From NCBI GenBank assembly GCA_002501485.1, contig DLTS01000036.1, positions 16,359-80,358 on the forward strand: a stretch of 64,000 bases of DNA, given 5' to 3'. The notes beneath the pieces were generated by a model. It was not told the origin of the DNA, made no database searches, and was given only the letters and a program-made list of their open reading frames with translations. Below are positions 56,384 to 64,000 of this stretch, piece by piece. The position numbers and the translations under genes were made by a program. Each line of letters begins with the position of its first letter. Positions within the stretch are counted from its first letter, which is position 1. This DNA is from Acidimicrobiaceae bacterium UBA7830. GTDB lineage: Bacteria > Actinomycetota > Acidimicrobiia > Acidimicrobiales > Ilumatobacteraceae.

Positions 56384-57718
56384 TCAGCGCCACGTGACTC
56401 GAGCCAGCGTGGTCGTTGTGCAGTAGTAGACATCTCGGTTGCCACCTGCGGTAAGGAACATTCCGTTTGCGATTCTCGACCCGATATCGACCCGGTCAAT
56501 AAGGGTTCCGCTCGCAACATCGACGACCACTAGATCGTCACGACCATCGGCGGTGAAGTCGTTGATGACTAGCTCGCCAGACTCAGGGAACACCACCGGC
56601 TGCATCGAGGCACGAACGTCAAGATGCCACACAGCTTCCATTTCAACTCCAGACGTATCGACACCGGCGAGACCACCGTTAATTGAGTCCCATGCAATCG
56701 CCATGTCGAACTCCGGAACATGAACAGGCGGTGCAATCACTCCCCCGCCACCAACGCCAAAAGGCTCGATCGAACTCGCATTACTTAGATCATCTAGCGG
56801 GATTCTGAACAGACGTTGCGCACCGTCCCACGGCGCCGGAAGCCGCCACGACACGTTGCGGCCTGGAGGGGTGTCGAAACGTCCGTTGGGTTCGGTGAGA
56901 TGTATCGCGCGCACCGACGGAACATCACCGCAGTCCATCACCCAGCACGAATCCCCCGACAGGCAGGTATCCCACGCCAATCCCCAACGGTCGTGCTCCG
57001 AGCGGTAACGCAGCCGCCATTCGTCAACTTCGAGTGCATCGCCCTCAACTCTGAGCCGCCAAATATGCTCACTGCCCGGCACGTAGACGTGCTCAGCGCC
57101 ACTTGTCGAAAGGTCAGCAGCGATACGACCCATCGAGCCTTCTGGAAGCAGAAGGGGCTCCCCGACGAGTTCGAGTGTGTCTGGATCAAGCCGAGTGATG
57201 GTGGTGCCACCCTGGCCCTCAAGCCGAAGGTCCTTCGTGATCAGCGTGCCGTCAGACAATGCGAGCATGCCGTTGTGGCTTCGGTCAGCAGGCAGTTGTC
57301 TCTCAACCATGATCGAGAGATCGTCTGGATCAAGCCGATGGATGTACGAGCCGTTGATGGAGATGATCGAACCGTTGGCATGGGCAATGATCGCTCCGCA
57401 CCACACGTGATCGCCGCACGGTAGCTCTGGCGAGGTGACAATCGGTTCGAGACTGACCGGATCGATGCGCTGCACCCACCCGAATGGCGGTGGCCCAGTA
57501 AATGCCGCCATCGTGCCACCCATGTACAACTGCCCGGGATCGCGTTCGATGATCATCACGTTCCACCGGTCGTTGTGTCTCGTGCACACTTCTGCCGTTC
57601 CGGTTGCTGCATCGAGTCGACCGGTCGCTGACTTCTGTCGACGGTTTCCACCGCACTCGGTTGGCCACGGGGAAGGCCAGTATCCGGGGTGGCGTGTCAT
57701 CCTGTCGAGTTCAATCAT
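56384..57718 (-). CDS. Beta-propeller-like protein of unknown function
   Basis: About 444 residues from ATG 57718 (MIELDRMTRHPGYWPSPWPT); an alternative TTG start lies at 57748. No signal peptide or membrane helix is evident. The body is a series of short beta-rich blocks ending in patterns such as GWVQRIDPVSLEPI, SYIHRLDPDDLSIMVER, TTITRLDPDTLELVGEP and DLVVVDVASGTLIDRVD, the repeating blades of PQQ-like or quinoprotein-type propellers. DFTADGRDDLVVVD recalls an FG-GAP calcium-binding loop. It precedes the repeat element and lies next to the molybdoenzyme gene; a link is not shown. Confidence 0.65.
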   Translation of the reverse strand: MIELDRMTRHPGYWPSPWPTECGGNRRQKSATGRLDAATGTAEVCTRHNDRWNVMIIERDPGQLYMGGTMAAFTGPPPFGWVQRIDPVSLEPIVTSPELPCGDHVWCGAIIAHANGSIISINGSYIHRLDPDDLSIMVERQLPADRSHNGMLALSDGTLITKDLRLEGQGGTTITRLDPDTLELVGEPLLLPEGSMGRIAADLSTSGAEHVYVPGSEHIWRLRVEGDALEVDEWRLRYRSEHDRWGLAWDTCLSGDSCWVMDCGDVPSVRAIHLTEPNGRFDTPPGRNVSWRLPAPWDGAQRLFRIPLDDLSNASSIEPFGVGGGGVIAPPVHVPEFDMAIAWDSINGGLAGVDTSGVEMEAVWHLDVRASMQPVVFPESGELVINDFTADGRDDLVVVDVASGTLIDRVDIGSRIANGMFLTAGGNRDVYYCTTTTLARVTWR

Positions 57719-57829
57719 TGCTGGAGACGCTAGCAATCGCCCGTTCAACGCCAGTCATGCTGCTGGCAAAGCAACGCCCTGCGCTCGATTCGAGTTCTTC
57801 TACGCAGGGACGACTCTCGGCGGAGCTCG

Positions 57830-60151
57830 TTACTCCCGAATGATCTCAGGAGGCTCAAACGCCGTGACGGCCGGCAATTCATCTTCAAAGCGCTCGACAT
57901 CGACCAGACACGAATGCGCAGTTGGCCCTTGTGCGAGCCGAGAGGTTCCCTTATCGAGGGTGAGCACGTTGGGGTTTCCGTGCTTGCACATGCTGCCGAT
58001 CGTGCCGGGTTCCACCGGATCAAACCACGCTCCGGTCGAAAGTTGAATGACCTGTGGCATCAATCGATCATCAACGCAGGCGGTCGCAAGGCATGAACCG
58101 CGGTCATTGAACACTCGGACAATCTCATGATGAGCGATCCCTCGAGCAGCAGCATCGTCGGGGTGAAGCGCCACCTGTTCACGGCCATGCACCTTCTGCT
58201 CTCTGCTCGTTGACCCGTGGTCAAGTTGCGAGTGAAGCTTGCCCGTCGGCTGGTTCGAAATGAGATGCAACGGGTACGCACTTTCTGAGCGCCCCAGCCA
58301 CTCAGGTGGCTCAAGCCATGTCGGGTGGCCTGGGCAGTCATCATATTCAAAGGAGGCGATCTGTTCTGAAAAGAGCTCGATGCGTCCACTCGGTGTACCA
58401 AGTGGAGATGCGTCAGGGTCTGCACGAAACGTTTCGAGCATTACCCGCTCATCGTCACGTCGCTCGATCTCGTACCAGCCTTGTTCTTCCAAGGTTGCTA
58501 GCGGGGGCAGATCGATACCTTTGTCTGCCGAACGCTTCCGGGTTTTCTCGTAGAGAAACGCAATCCACTCATCAGCTGTGCGGCCCTCGGTATAGACATC
58601 TTCAACACCCATCTCCCGTGCAATTCCCGCAAAAATGTCGTAGTCATTGCGGCTCTGCCCTACCGGCTGCACAGCTTGTTCCATTGCAACGACCACCGGG
58701 TCGAGCTTCGTAACGGCAACGTCGCGCCGCTCAAGTGGCGTCGTGCAGGGAAGAACAATGTCGGCATGACGGGCATTTGCGTTCCAGCACCAATCATTCA
58801 CAATGATGGTGTCGGGCTTTCTCCACGCCGCAAGCAACCGATTGAGATCTTGATGATGATGAAACGGGTTGCCTCCCGCCCAATAGACAACTCGGATATC
58901 GGGATACGTCTGTCGTTTGCCGTTGAAATCGAACTGTGTTCCTGGCTCAAGCAACATGTCGGCGACCCTCGCCACCGGAATAAACGAGTTCACCCCTCTT
59001 CTCCCCTGCGGAAGCGCAGCTGCAGGGATACTGTCGAAGTCATTGCCGATGCAATGTTCGGCGGTGTACCCAAACCCGATTCCACCTCCTGGTAACCCAA
59101 TCTGACCAAGCAATGACGCCAGCGCTATCGCCGCCCAATACGTGTGCTCGCCATGCGCCTGTCGGGTGAGCGACCAACTCACAGAAATCATTGTCCGGCT
59201 TTGTGCCATTCGAAGCGCAAGGTCACGGATGTCGTCAGCGGCGACACCACAGATCGCCGACGCCCAGTTAGCAGTTTTCGGAATTCCGTCTGATTGCCCC
59301 ATGAGATACGACGCGAATTCATCAAACCCGACAGTGCATCGTTTGAGAAATTCTCGGTCGTGCAGGTCTCTCGCAACGACCTCATACGCAAGACCAAGCA
59401 TCAGCGCAGTATCAGTCGATGGGCGACACGGAAGCCACTCAGCGTTCAACGCACTGATCGTGTCGGCTCGTAGCGGTGAGACATTGACAAACTTGACCCC
59501 GGCGCTCGCTGCCTCGTTCATTAGGGCTCGCTGATGGTGACGGCCAACTCCACCTTGACCGATCTGCCCGTTCTTGACCGGCAACCCTCCAAAGGCAACC
59601 ATGAGGTCGGTGTGTTGAGTGATTGTTCGCCACGGCGTGGGAAAGTAAATGAAGTCAGTGATGCCACCGAGCACATGAGGAAGAATGACCTCTGCAGCCG
59701 CAAGGCTGTACGTGTTGACCGATCGGGTGTACCCACCGATTGCGTTCAAGAAACGATGTACATGACTCTGCGCATGATGAAATCGCCCGGCGCTCGCCCA
59801 TCCATATGACCCGCCATAGATCGATTCGTTTCCATATTCAGTGCAAACTCGTTTGAGTTCTTGCGCAACAAGACGTTCGGCTGTCTCCCACGACACCTCG
59901 ACGAATGGTTCCGCACCACGCCGGTCGGTGTGCGCACCCGGGCCATCTTCCAACCAGCTCTTTCGAATCATCGGCGCAGTAATGCGGGTAGGGCCGTCCA
60001 TGACATCAGTGATGCCATGGCCGATGGGTGAGGGGTCTTCGTCGTGTTCAAATGGAATGAGGCCGCTCACGCGATCACCCTCAACCTTCACCCGATAGGT
60101 GCCCCAGTGAAATGCGCTCAGCGGAAGTTTAGAGCTGTCGTCACGTGTCAC
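57830..60151 (-). CDS. Molybdopterin oxidoreductase (BisC/TorA/DMSO-reductase type)
   Basis: A 773-residue enzyme starting at GTG 60151 after an AGAGG. It has the DMSO-reductase-family organisation: FHWGTYRVKVEGDRVSGL, a molybdenum-ligand Ser149 in NTYSLAAAEVILPHVLGG (146-163), NGQIGQGGVGRH, TVGFDEFASYLMGQ, and the C-terminal dinucleotide-binding domain with YPLHLISNQPTGKLHSQLDHGS. It has no N-terminal Fe-S cluster motif and no twin-Arg signal, so it is probably cytoplasmic, as in biotin-sulfoxide reductase. The true substrate is unknown (biotin or methionine sulfoxide, TMAO). It is divergent from an acyl-CoA operon. Confidence 0.9.
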   Translation of the reverse strand: MTRDDSSKLPLSAFHWGTYRVKVEGDRVSGLIPFEHDEDPSPIGHGITDVMDGPTRITAPMIRKSWLEDGPGAHTDRRGAEPFVEVSWETAERLVAQELKRVCTEYGNESIYGGSYGWASAGRFHHAQSHVHRFLNAIGGYTRSVNTYSLAAAEVILPHVLGGITDFIYFPTPWRTITQHTDLMVAFGGLPVKNGQIGQGGVGRHHQRALMNEAASAGVKFVNVSPLRADTISALNAEWLPCRPSTDTALMLGLAYEVVARDLHDREFLKRCTVGFDEFASYLMGQSDGIPKTANWASAICGVAADDIRDLALRMAQSRTMISVSWSLTRQAHGEHTYWAAIALASLLGQIGLPGGGIGFGYTAEHCIGNDFDSIPAAALPQGRRGVNSFIPVARVADMLLEPGTQFDFNGKRQTYPDIRVVYWAGGNPFHHHQDLNRLLAAWRKPDTIIVNDWCWNANARHADIVLPCTTPLERRDVAVTKLDPVVVAMEQAVQPVGQSRNDYDIFAGIAREMGVEDVYTEGRTADEWIAFLYEKTRKRSADKGIDLPPLATLEEQGWYEIERRDDERVMLETFRADPDASPLGTPSGRIELFSEQIASFEYDDCPGHPTWLEPPEWLGRSESAYPLHLISNQPTGKLHSQLDHGSTSREQKVHGREQVALHPDDAAARGIAHHEIVRVFNDRGSCLATACVDDRLMPQVIQLSTGAWFDPVEPGTIGSMCKHGNPNVLTLDKGTSRLAQGPTAHSCLVDVERFEDELPAVTAFEPPEIIRE

Positions 60152-60228
60152 TGTTTTGCCTCTGCACCCAAGTCCTTGCCCGCCTGTTCGGTTCTGAAGA
60201 ATGCTCTCGCCGACATTAGTTTTCCATC

Positions 60229-61863
60229 ATGGAAAACATCGCACTCGTGACACCTCTTGAGCCGTATAACCCCTACGTCTCCGATCCGGTGTTGCAGCGC
60301 GCAGTCGAAAGAGAAGGCGCCAGCGAAACCGATCGTTCGTCACTCGCCTTATTCGGAGCCGAGGTCGGATCTGAAGAGACATTCTCATGGGGTGCCGACG
60401 CCAACCGCTACTCGCCGGAATTGGTCACCCACAATCGCTTCGGTGATCGCATCGATGAGGTCCGTTACCATCCGGCATACCACCAGATGATGAACCTGTC
60501 AGTGACCAATGGCATCCATTCCGCTCACTACGACGGCAGCCCGGGCGACGGTTCGTACGTCGCTCGAACCGCGCAAATGCATCTCGTAAGCCAAATCGAG
60601 GTCGGCCACGCCTGCCCAATTTCGATGACCGGGGCGGTGCTACCCGCACTACGAGAGCAACCCGATCTCGCATCGGTTTGGGAGCCTCGTATCCGTACCC
60701 GTTCGTACGACCAGCGCCTAATCGAGCCATCGCTGAAAACCGGGAACCTCCTCGGCATGGGCCTCACCGAAAAGCAAGGCGGAAGTGACGTTCGAGCGAA
60801 CACATCGACAGCGATGCCAGTGAATGGAGGTGGACCCGGTGGCGAGTACCGCCTCACCGGTCACAAATGGTTCACGTCAGCACCGATGTGCGATGCGTTT
60901 TTGGTACTCGCTCAGGCTCCCGCTGGCATCTCATGTTTCTTGGTGCCTCGAGTGCTCGACGACGGCAGCCGAAACTCGCTCTTCCTCATGCGGTTGAAAG
61001 ACAAAGTGGGAAATCGTTCGAATGCATCTTCTGAACTTGAGTTCACCGATGCCGCCGGATGGCTCGTGGGCGAAGAAGGTCGAGGAATTCAGGTCATCAT
61101 CAAAATGGTGAACGCAACCCGTCTCGACGTGACGAACTGGTCGGTAGCGCTTATGCGCCAGTCGGTATCGCAGGCAGCTTGGTATCTCATGCAACGGGAG
61201 GCATTCGGGGCCAAGTTGATCGATAAGCCACTCATGCAAAACGTTGTTGCTGACCTCGAAGTAGAAACCGAGGTGGGCACCATGATGGTGATGCGACTGG
61301 CCGGAGCCTACGAGCGAGGCCCGATCGACGATCACGAAGCCGCATTCGGGCGTTTAGGGCTCGCTGTGGCGAAGTACTGGCTCACGAAACGTTCAAGTCC
61401 GGTAGTGCGAGAGGCGTTGGAGTGCGTCGGCGGTAACGGCTATGTCGAAGAGTCAATTCTTGCGCGGCTCTACCGCGAAGTTCCGCTCAACTCCATTTGG
61501 GAAGGAGCCGGCAACGTGATCGCTCTCGACGTCCTTCGGGCCTTGCAGCGTTCACCCGATGCAGGTGAAGCATTTGTCAACGAGATCGCACTCGCGGCGG
61601 GCTCCGATCGAACTCTCGACCGAGAAATTGCACGTCTGCGCCAGACTCTTGCGACCACGGTGAGCGAAGCCGATGCGCGACGACTTGTCGAGCAACTTGC
61701 TCACTGTTGGGGTGCATCGCTGTGTCTTCGTTACGAACCTGCGATCGCTGATGCCTACATTCGCTCGCGGCTCGATAGGGAATGGGGTTCAGAGTTCGGA
61801 TCTCTTCCAAGCGAACTCGATCTCGCCGGGCTCGCTCAACGAGCGTGCCCTGTCACTGAGTAA
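60229..61863 (+). CDS. Acyl-CoA dehydrogenase family protein, AidB-like
   Basis: A 544-residue flavoprotein. GLTEKQGGSDVRANTST (about 176-192) is the FAD/substrate region, RLYREVPLNSIWEGAGNVIALDVLR (about 410-434) is the AidB-type C-terminal pattern, and LECVGGNGYVEESILAR is also typical. The extra N-terminal part (LVTPLEPYNPYVSDPVLQRAV) matches AidB proteins, some of which bind DNA and are induced by alkylation; others are simply acyl-CoA dehydrogenases. It leads a + strand set with an acyl-CoA synthetase and an enoyl-CoA hydratase, favouring acyl-CoA oxidation. Confidence 0.9.
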   Translation: MENIALVTPLEPYNPYVSDPVLQRAVEREGASETDRSSLALFGAEVGSEETFSWGADANRYSPELVTHNRFGDRIDEVRYHPAYHQMMNLSVTNGIHSAHYDGSPGDGSYVARTAQMHLVSQIEVGHACPISMTGAVLPALREQPDLASVWEPRIRTRSYDQRLIEPSLKTGNLLGMGLTEKQGGSDVRANTSTAMPVNGGGPGGEYRLTGHKWFTSAPMCDAFLVLAQAPAGISCFLVPRVLDDGSRNSLFLMRLKDKVGNRSNASSELEFTDAAGWLVGEEGRGIQVIIKMVNATRLDVTNWSVALMRQSVSQAAWYLMQREAFGAKLIDKPLMQNVVADLEVETEVGTMMVMRLAGAYERGPIDDHEAAFGRLGLAVAKYWLTKRSSPVVREALECVGGNGYVEESILARLYREVPLNSIWEGAGNVIALDVLRALQRSPDAGEAFVNEIALAAGSDRTLDREIARLRQTLATTVSEADARRLVEQLAHCWGASLCLRYEPAIADAYIRSRLDREWGSEFGSLPSELDLAGLAQRACPVTE

Positions 61864-61881
61864 CACCAACAGAGGCTTGCG

Positions 61882-63522
61882 ATGTATCGGTTAAGACTGT
61901 CTGAAAGCTATGTCCCCGCTCAGCCAGATGGTGATCTTCTTGATCTGACGGTTGGCGATCTCCTTCGTCAACAGGCTTCGACCCTTCCTGATTCGGTTGC
62001 TGTTACTGCAGTGACAGCCGATGGCACGCTCGGGCCCTCATGGACCCATGAACAACTTTTGCGCGATGCCGAGACACTGGCGTTGTCGCTTGCGTCTCGA
62101 TTCGCTCTTGGAGAACGCGTTGTCGTGTGGGCTCCAAATGTCAGCCGCTGGCTTCTTATGGAGTACGCATGCGCGTTAGCGGGTCTCGTGCTCGTCACAG
62201 CAAACCCCTCGTTCCAGCAGGCTGAATTGCGCTATGTGCTCAAACAATCTCGTTCGGTTGCGTTGTTCCATACTGCAAGTCATCGAGGCAACCCAATGAC
62301 CGCTATCGCCGAGGAGGCTTCTCAAGGGCTTTCATCTGTGAGCGAAATCGTCGACCTCGACAACGACGAACAGCTGTTTGCCAGTGGTCCACGACCGCGT
62401 GCTCTTCCGTCAGTGGCTCCAACGGACGCTGCTCAGATTCAATACACCTCCGGCACGACAGGCTTTCCTAAGGGGGCTGTCCTCTCCCACCACAGCCTCG
62501 TCAACAACGCTCGCCTCTTCGCACAGCGTGCGCTCACCGACCGCTACTCGGTGTACGCCAACTTCATGCCGCTCTTTCACACCGCAGGCTGCGCCACAGG
62601 TGCACTCGGAAGCTTGCAGGCGGGGTGCCGCATGCTTCTGATCGAACAGTTCGATGCCGACGCGTTGGCCCTTCGAATCGAGACAGAACGGGTAACGAAC
62701 TTCTTCGCTGTTCCAACAATTTTGGTTGCACTGCTCGAGTCACTCGAGCAACAACCTCGCAACGTCGACTCGCTCGTCGCAATCACTACTGGCGGTGCTC
62801 CGGTCTCGGCCGAGCTTGTTGAACGGGTTCGTCGCCAACTTGGCTGTCACCTCTTGACAGCATTTGGTCAAACCGAAGCGTCACCCATGATCACCTTGAA
62901 TCACACCGATGTCTCGGCAGAGCACATCTCATCGAGTGCCGGCCAGCCACTTCCGCTTACCGAAGTATCGATTCGCACAGCCCGTGAAGATGGCGAAATC
63001 GGCACGGCAACGCCAGTCGTCCCCGTCGGAGTGGTGGGGGAAATCTGCGCCCGGGGCTACGGCATCATGATCGGCTACAACGACAACCCTGACGCAACCG
63101 CTGCGGCGATCGACGACGAGGGCTGGCTCCACACCGGAGACCTCGGAACCCTCGATCATGAGGGTTTCGTTCGAGTCACGGGCCGGGTCAAAGACATGAT
63201 CATTCGAGGAGGCGAGAACCACTTCCCTGCCGAGATCGAACATGCGCTGCTTGAACACTCCTCAGTGGCAGAGGTTGCCGTTGTCGGCCTACCTGACCCC
63301 AAATGGGGTGAGGTCATCGGTGCATTTGTCCGAACGGTTGGCAATCAACCGATCGAGGTTGATGCGCTTCGAGCGCACTGCCGCGAATTGCTATCGCCAC
63401 AAAAAACACCAAGCATCTGGGAGCAGGTCGGTGAATTTCCTCTCACCGGCTCAGGAAAAATTCAAAAGTTCGCCATTCGAGATAACTATTTGCAACGCTC
63501 GTCGCGAAAGGAAGCCCAATGA
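61882..63522 (+). CDS. AMP-binding acyl-CoA synthetase
   Basis: A 546-residue adenylating enzyme. The AMP site is YTSGTTGFPKGAVLSHHS (about 188-205), AFGQTEASPMITLNH follows, and the C-terminal domain has GWLHTGDLGTLDHEGFVRV, GRVKDMIIRGGENHFPAEIE and the catalytic Lys in GSGKIQKF. It should activate a fatty acid to acyl-CoA for the dehydrogenase and hydratase encoded around it. GAGG lies before the ATG. Its stop overlaps the next gene's ATG (ATGA). The substrate chain length is unknown. Confidence 0.93.
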   Translation: MYRLRLSESYVPAQPDGDLLDLTVGDLLRQQASTLPDSVAVTAVTADGTLGPSWTHEQLLRDAETLALSLASRFALGERVVVWAPNVSRWLLMEYACALAGLVLVTANPSFQQAELRYVLKQSRSVALFHTASHRGNPMTAIAEEASQGLSSVSEIVDLDNDEQLFASGPRPRALPSVAPTDAAQIQYTSGTTGFPKGAVLSHHSLVNNARLFAQRALTDRYSVYANFMPLFHTAGCATGALGSLQAGCRMLLIEQFDADALALRIETERVTNFFAVPTILVALLESLEQQPRNVDSLVAITTGGAPVSAELVERVRRQLGCHLLTAFGQTEASPMITLNHTDVSAEHISSSAGQPLPLTEVSIRTAREDGEIGTATPVVPVGVVGEICARGYGIMIGYNDNPDATAAAIDDEGWLHTGDLGTLDHEGFVRVTGRVKDMIIRGGENHFPAEIEHALLEHSSVAEVAVVGLPDPKWGEVIGAFVRTVGNQPIEVDALRAHCRELLSPQKTPSIWEQVGEFPLTGSGKIQKFAIRDNYLQRSSRKEAQ

Positions 63523-64000
63523 CAGTTCGAATTGAAAAGTCAGGACCAGTGTGGACCGTGATCCACTCTCGGCCGGAGGCCCGAAACGCAATGGATCCCG
63601 AGAGTGCAGCCGCTCTCTACGACGCATTTCTCGAGTTTGACAGCGATGATGACGCAGCGATCGCGGTCTTTTGGGGCGAGGGCGGGGCCTTTTGCGCAGG
63701 TTGGGACCTCAAGCATGCTGCTGCTCTCGATGAGCCTGAGCCTCTGGCTGAACTTTCGATGCCTCAAGATGGGGGGCAACACGGCAACGGTGGCGACATT
63801 CCGATGGGAGCGATGGGGCCGAGCCGACTCGAACTCGACAAACCGATCATTGCAGCAGTCGCTGGGCCTGCCGTTGCAGGCGGCATGGAGCTCGCCATGT
63901 GGGCCGACATTCGGGTCATGGAAGAGAACGCCTACATGGGGGTGTACTGCAGACGATGGGGAATTCCGCTCATCGATGGAGGTACCGTTCGGCTTCCGCG
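63519..64000 (+). CDS. Enoyl-CoA hydratase/isomerase family protein (partial)
   Basis: The first 160 codons of a crotonase-fold gene run off the window edge. MTVRIEKSGPVWTVIHSRPE is the start; NAMDP (24-28) and the oxyanion segment GGAFCAGWDLKHA (about 59-71) are followed by IAAVAGPAVAGGMELAMWADIR. The ATGA overlap with the acyl-CoA synthetase and an AGGA ribosome site support the start. Probably the third step of the same acyl-CoA pathway. Confidence 0.9.
   Translation, partial: MTVRIEKSGPVWTVIHSRPEARNAMDPESAAALYDAFLEFDSDDDAAIAVFWGEGGAFCAGWDLKHAAALDEPEPLAELSMPQDGGQHGNGGDIPMGAMGPSRLELDKPIIAAVAGPAVAGGMELAMWADIRVMEENAYMGVYCRRWGIPLIDGGTVRLP

Noticed and set aside
56323..56520. 65-residue open frame on the - strand ending in FCKSPIVGVL
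   Set aside because: It covers the second repeat copy and the 3' end of the propeller-like gene in another frame; the resemblance to the frame at 54610 reflects the DNA repeat, not a protein family.

Overview
The window looks like a chromosomal segment of a high-GC actinobacterium, most likely of the class Acidimicrobiia (Ilumatobacter-like); that placement is inference. The evidence is an F420 biosynthesis gene (cofD/fbiA), the actinobacterial form of DapD, a DUF3499 gene, a Mec-type JAMM peptidase, an LpdA-type flavoprotein, a long-form RmlA, group II truncated hemoglobin, and the neighbourhood ahcY - Trm112-like - manB - DUF3499 - DUF5719-like - cofD - nucleotidyltransferase - rml genes - LCP protein, which recalls the mycobacterial sahH-manB-fbiA-rmlD region. 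I see no prophage, insertion sequence or CRISPR array.

Layout. 1-4.3 kb: end of an unknown gene, an enoyl-CoA hydratase (-), then a + strand run azlC-azlD-CPVC membrane protein-menB-TrmH/SpoU methyltransferase. 4.3-7.4 kb (-): enoyl-CoA hydratase, truncated hemoglobin and an ABC-2 exporter pair. 7.5-20.5 kb (-): ftsX, ftsE, prfB, secA, comF, ahcY, a Trm112-like protein, phosphomannomutase, a very large membrane protein, a CPBP protease and DUF3499. 20.6 kb: ftsH (+). 22.6-42 kb: a cell-surface polymer region with a thioredoxin-like protein, a DUF5719-like protein, a giant GT2/membrane protein, a Wzx-like flippase, GDP-mannose 4,6-dehydratase, cofD, an NDP-sugar nucleotidyltransferase, three GT4 glycosyltransferases, rmlD-rmlB-rmlC-rmlA and an LCP ligase. 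41.4-54 kb: birA facing accA, an LpdA-like reductase, lysS-dapD, transporters, a hydrolase, a nitroreductase, a Mec-like peptidase, smpB, a GNAT protein and the tmRNA gene ssrA. 54.6-57.7 kb: a small islet with a divergent subtilisin-like lipoprotein between two imperfect repeats, and a propeller-like protein. 57.8-64 kb: a BisC-like molybdoenzyme, then a + strand acyl-CoA operon (AidB-like dehydrogenase, acyl-CoA synthetase, enoyl-CoA hydratase cut by the window edge).

How the parts work together. ManB, Gmd, the nucleotidyltransferase and RmlABCD make activated mannose-derived and rhamnose sugars; the GT4 and GT2 proteins use them, the flippase exports lipid-linked product, and the LCP protein attaches polymer to the wall. 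FtsEX, SecA, FtsH, PrfB, SmpB and tmRNA are the division, secretion, proteolysis and translation-rescue core. BirA biotinylates the C-terminal biotin domain of AccA next door.

The most unusual material is the 54.27-56.37 kb stretch: a tmRNA whose tag I read as ADEQFALAA, a 19-nt tandem duplication inside it, a 37-nt imperfect repeat that starts on its last three bases and recurs 1.7 kb away, and between the copies a lipoprotein with an Asp/His/Ser arrangement like a degenerate S8 protease, with paired 9-nt repeats upstream.
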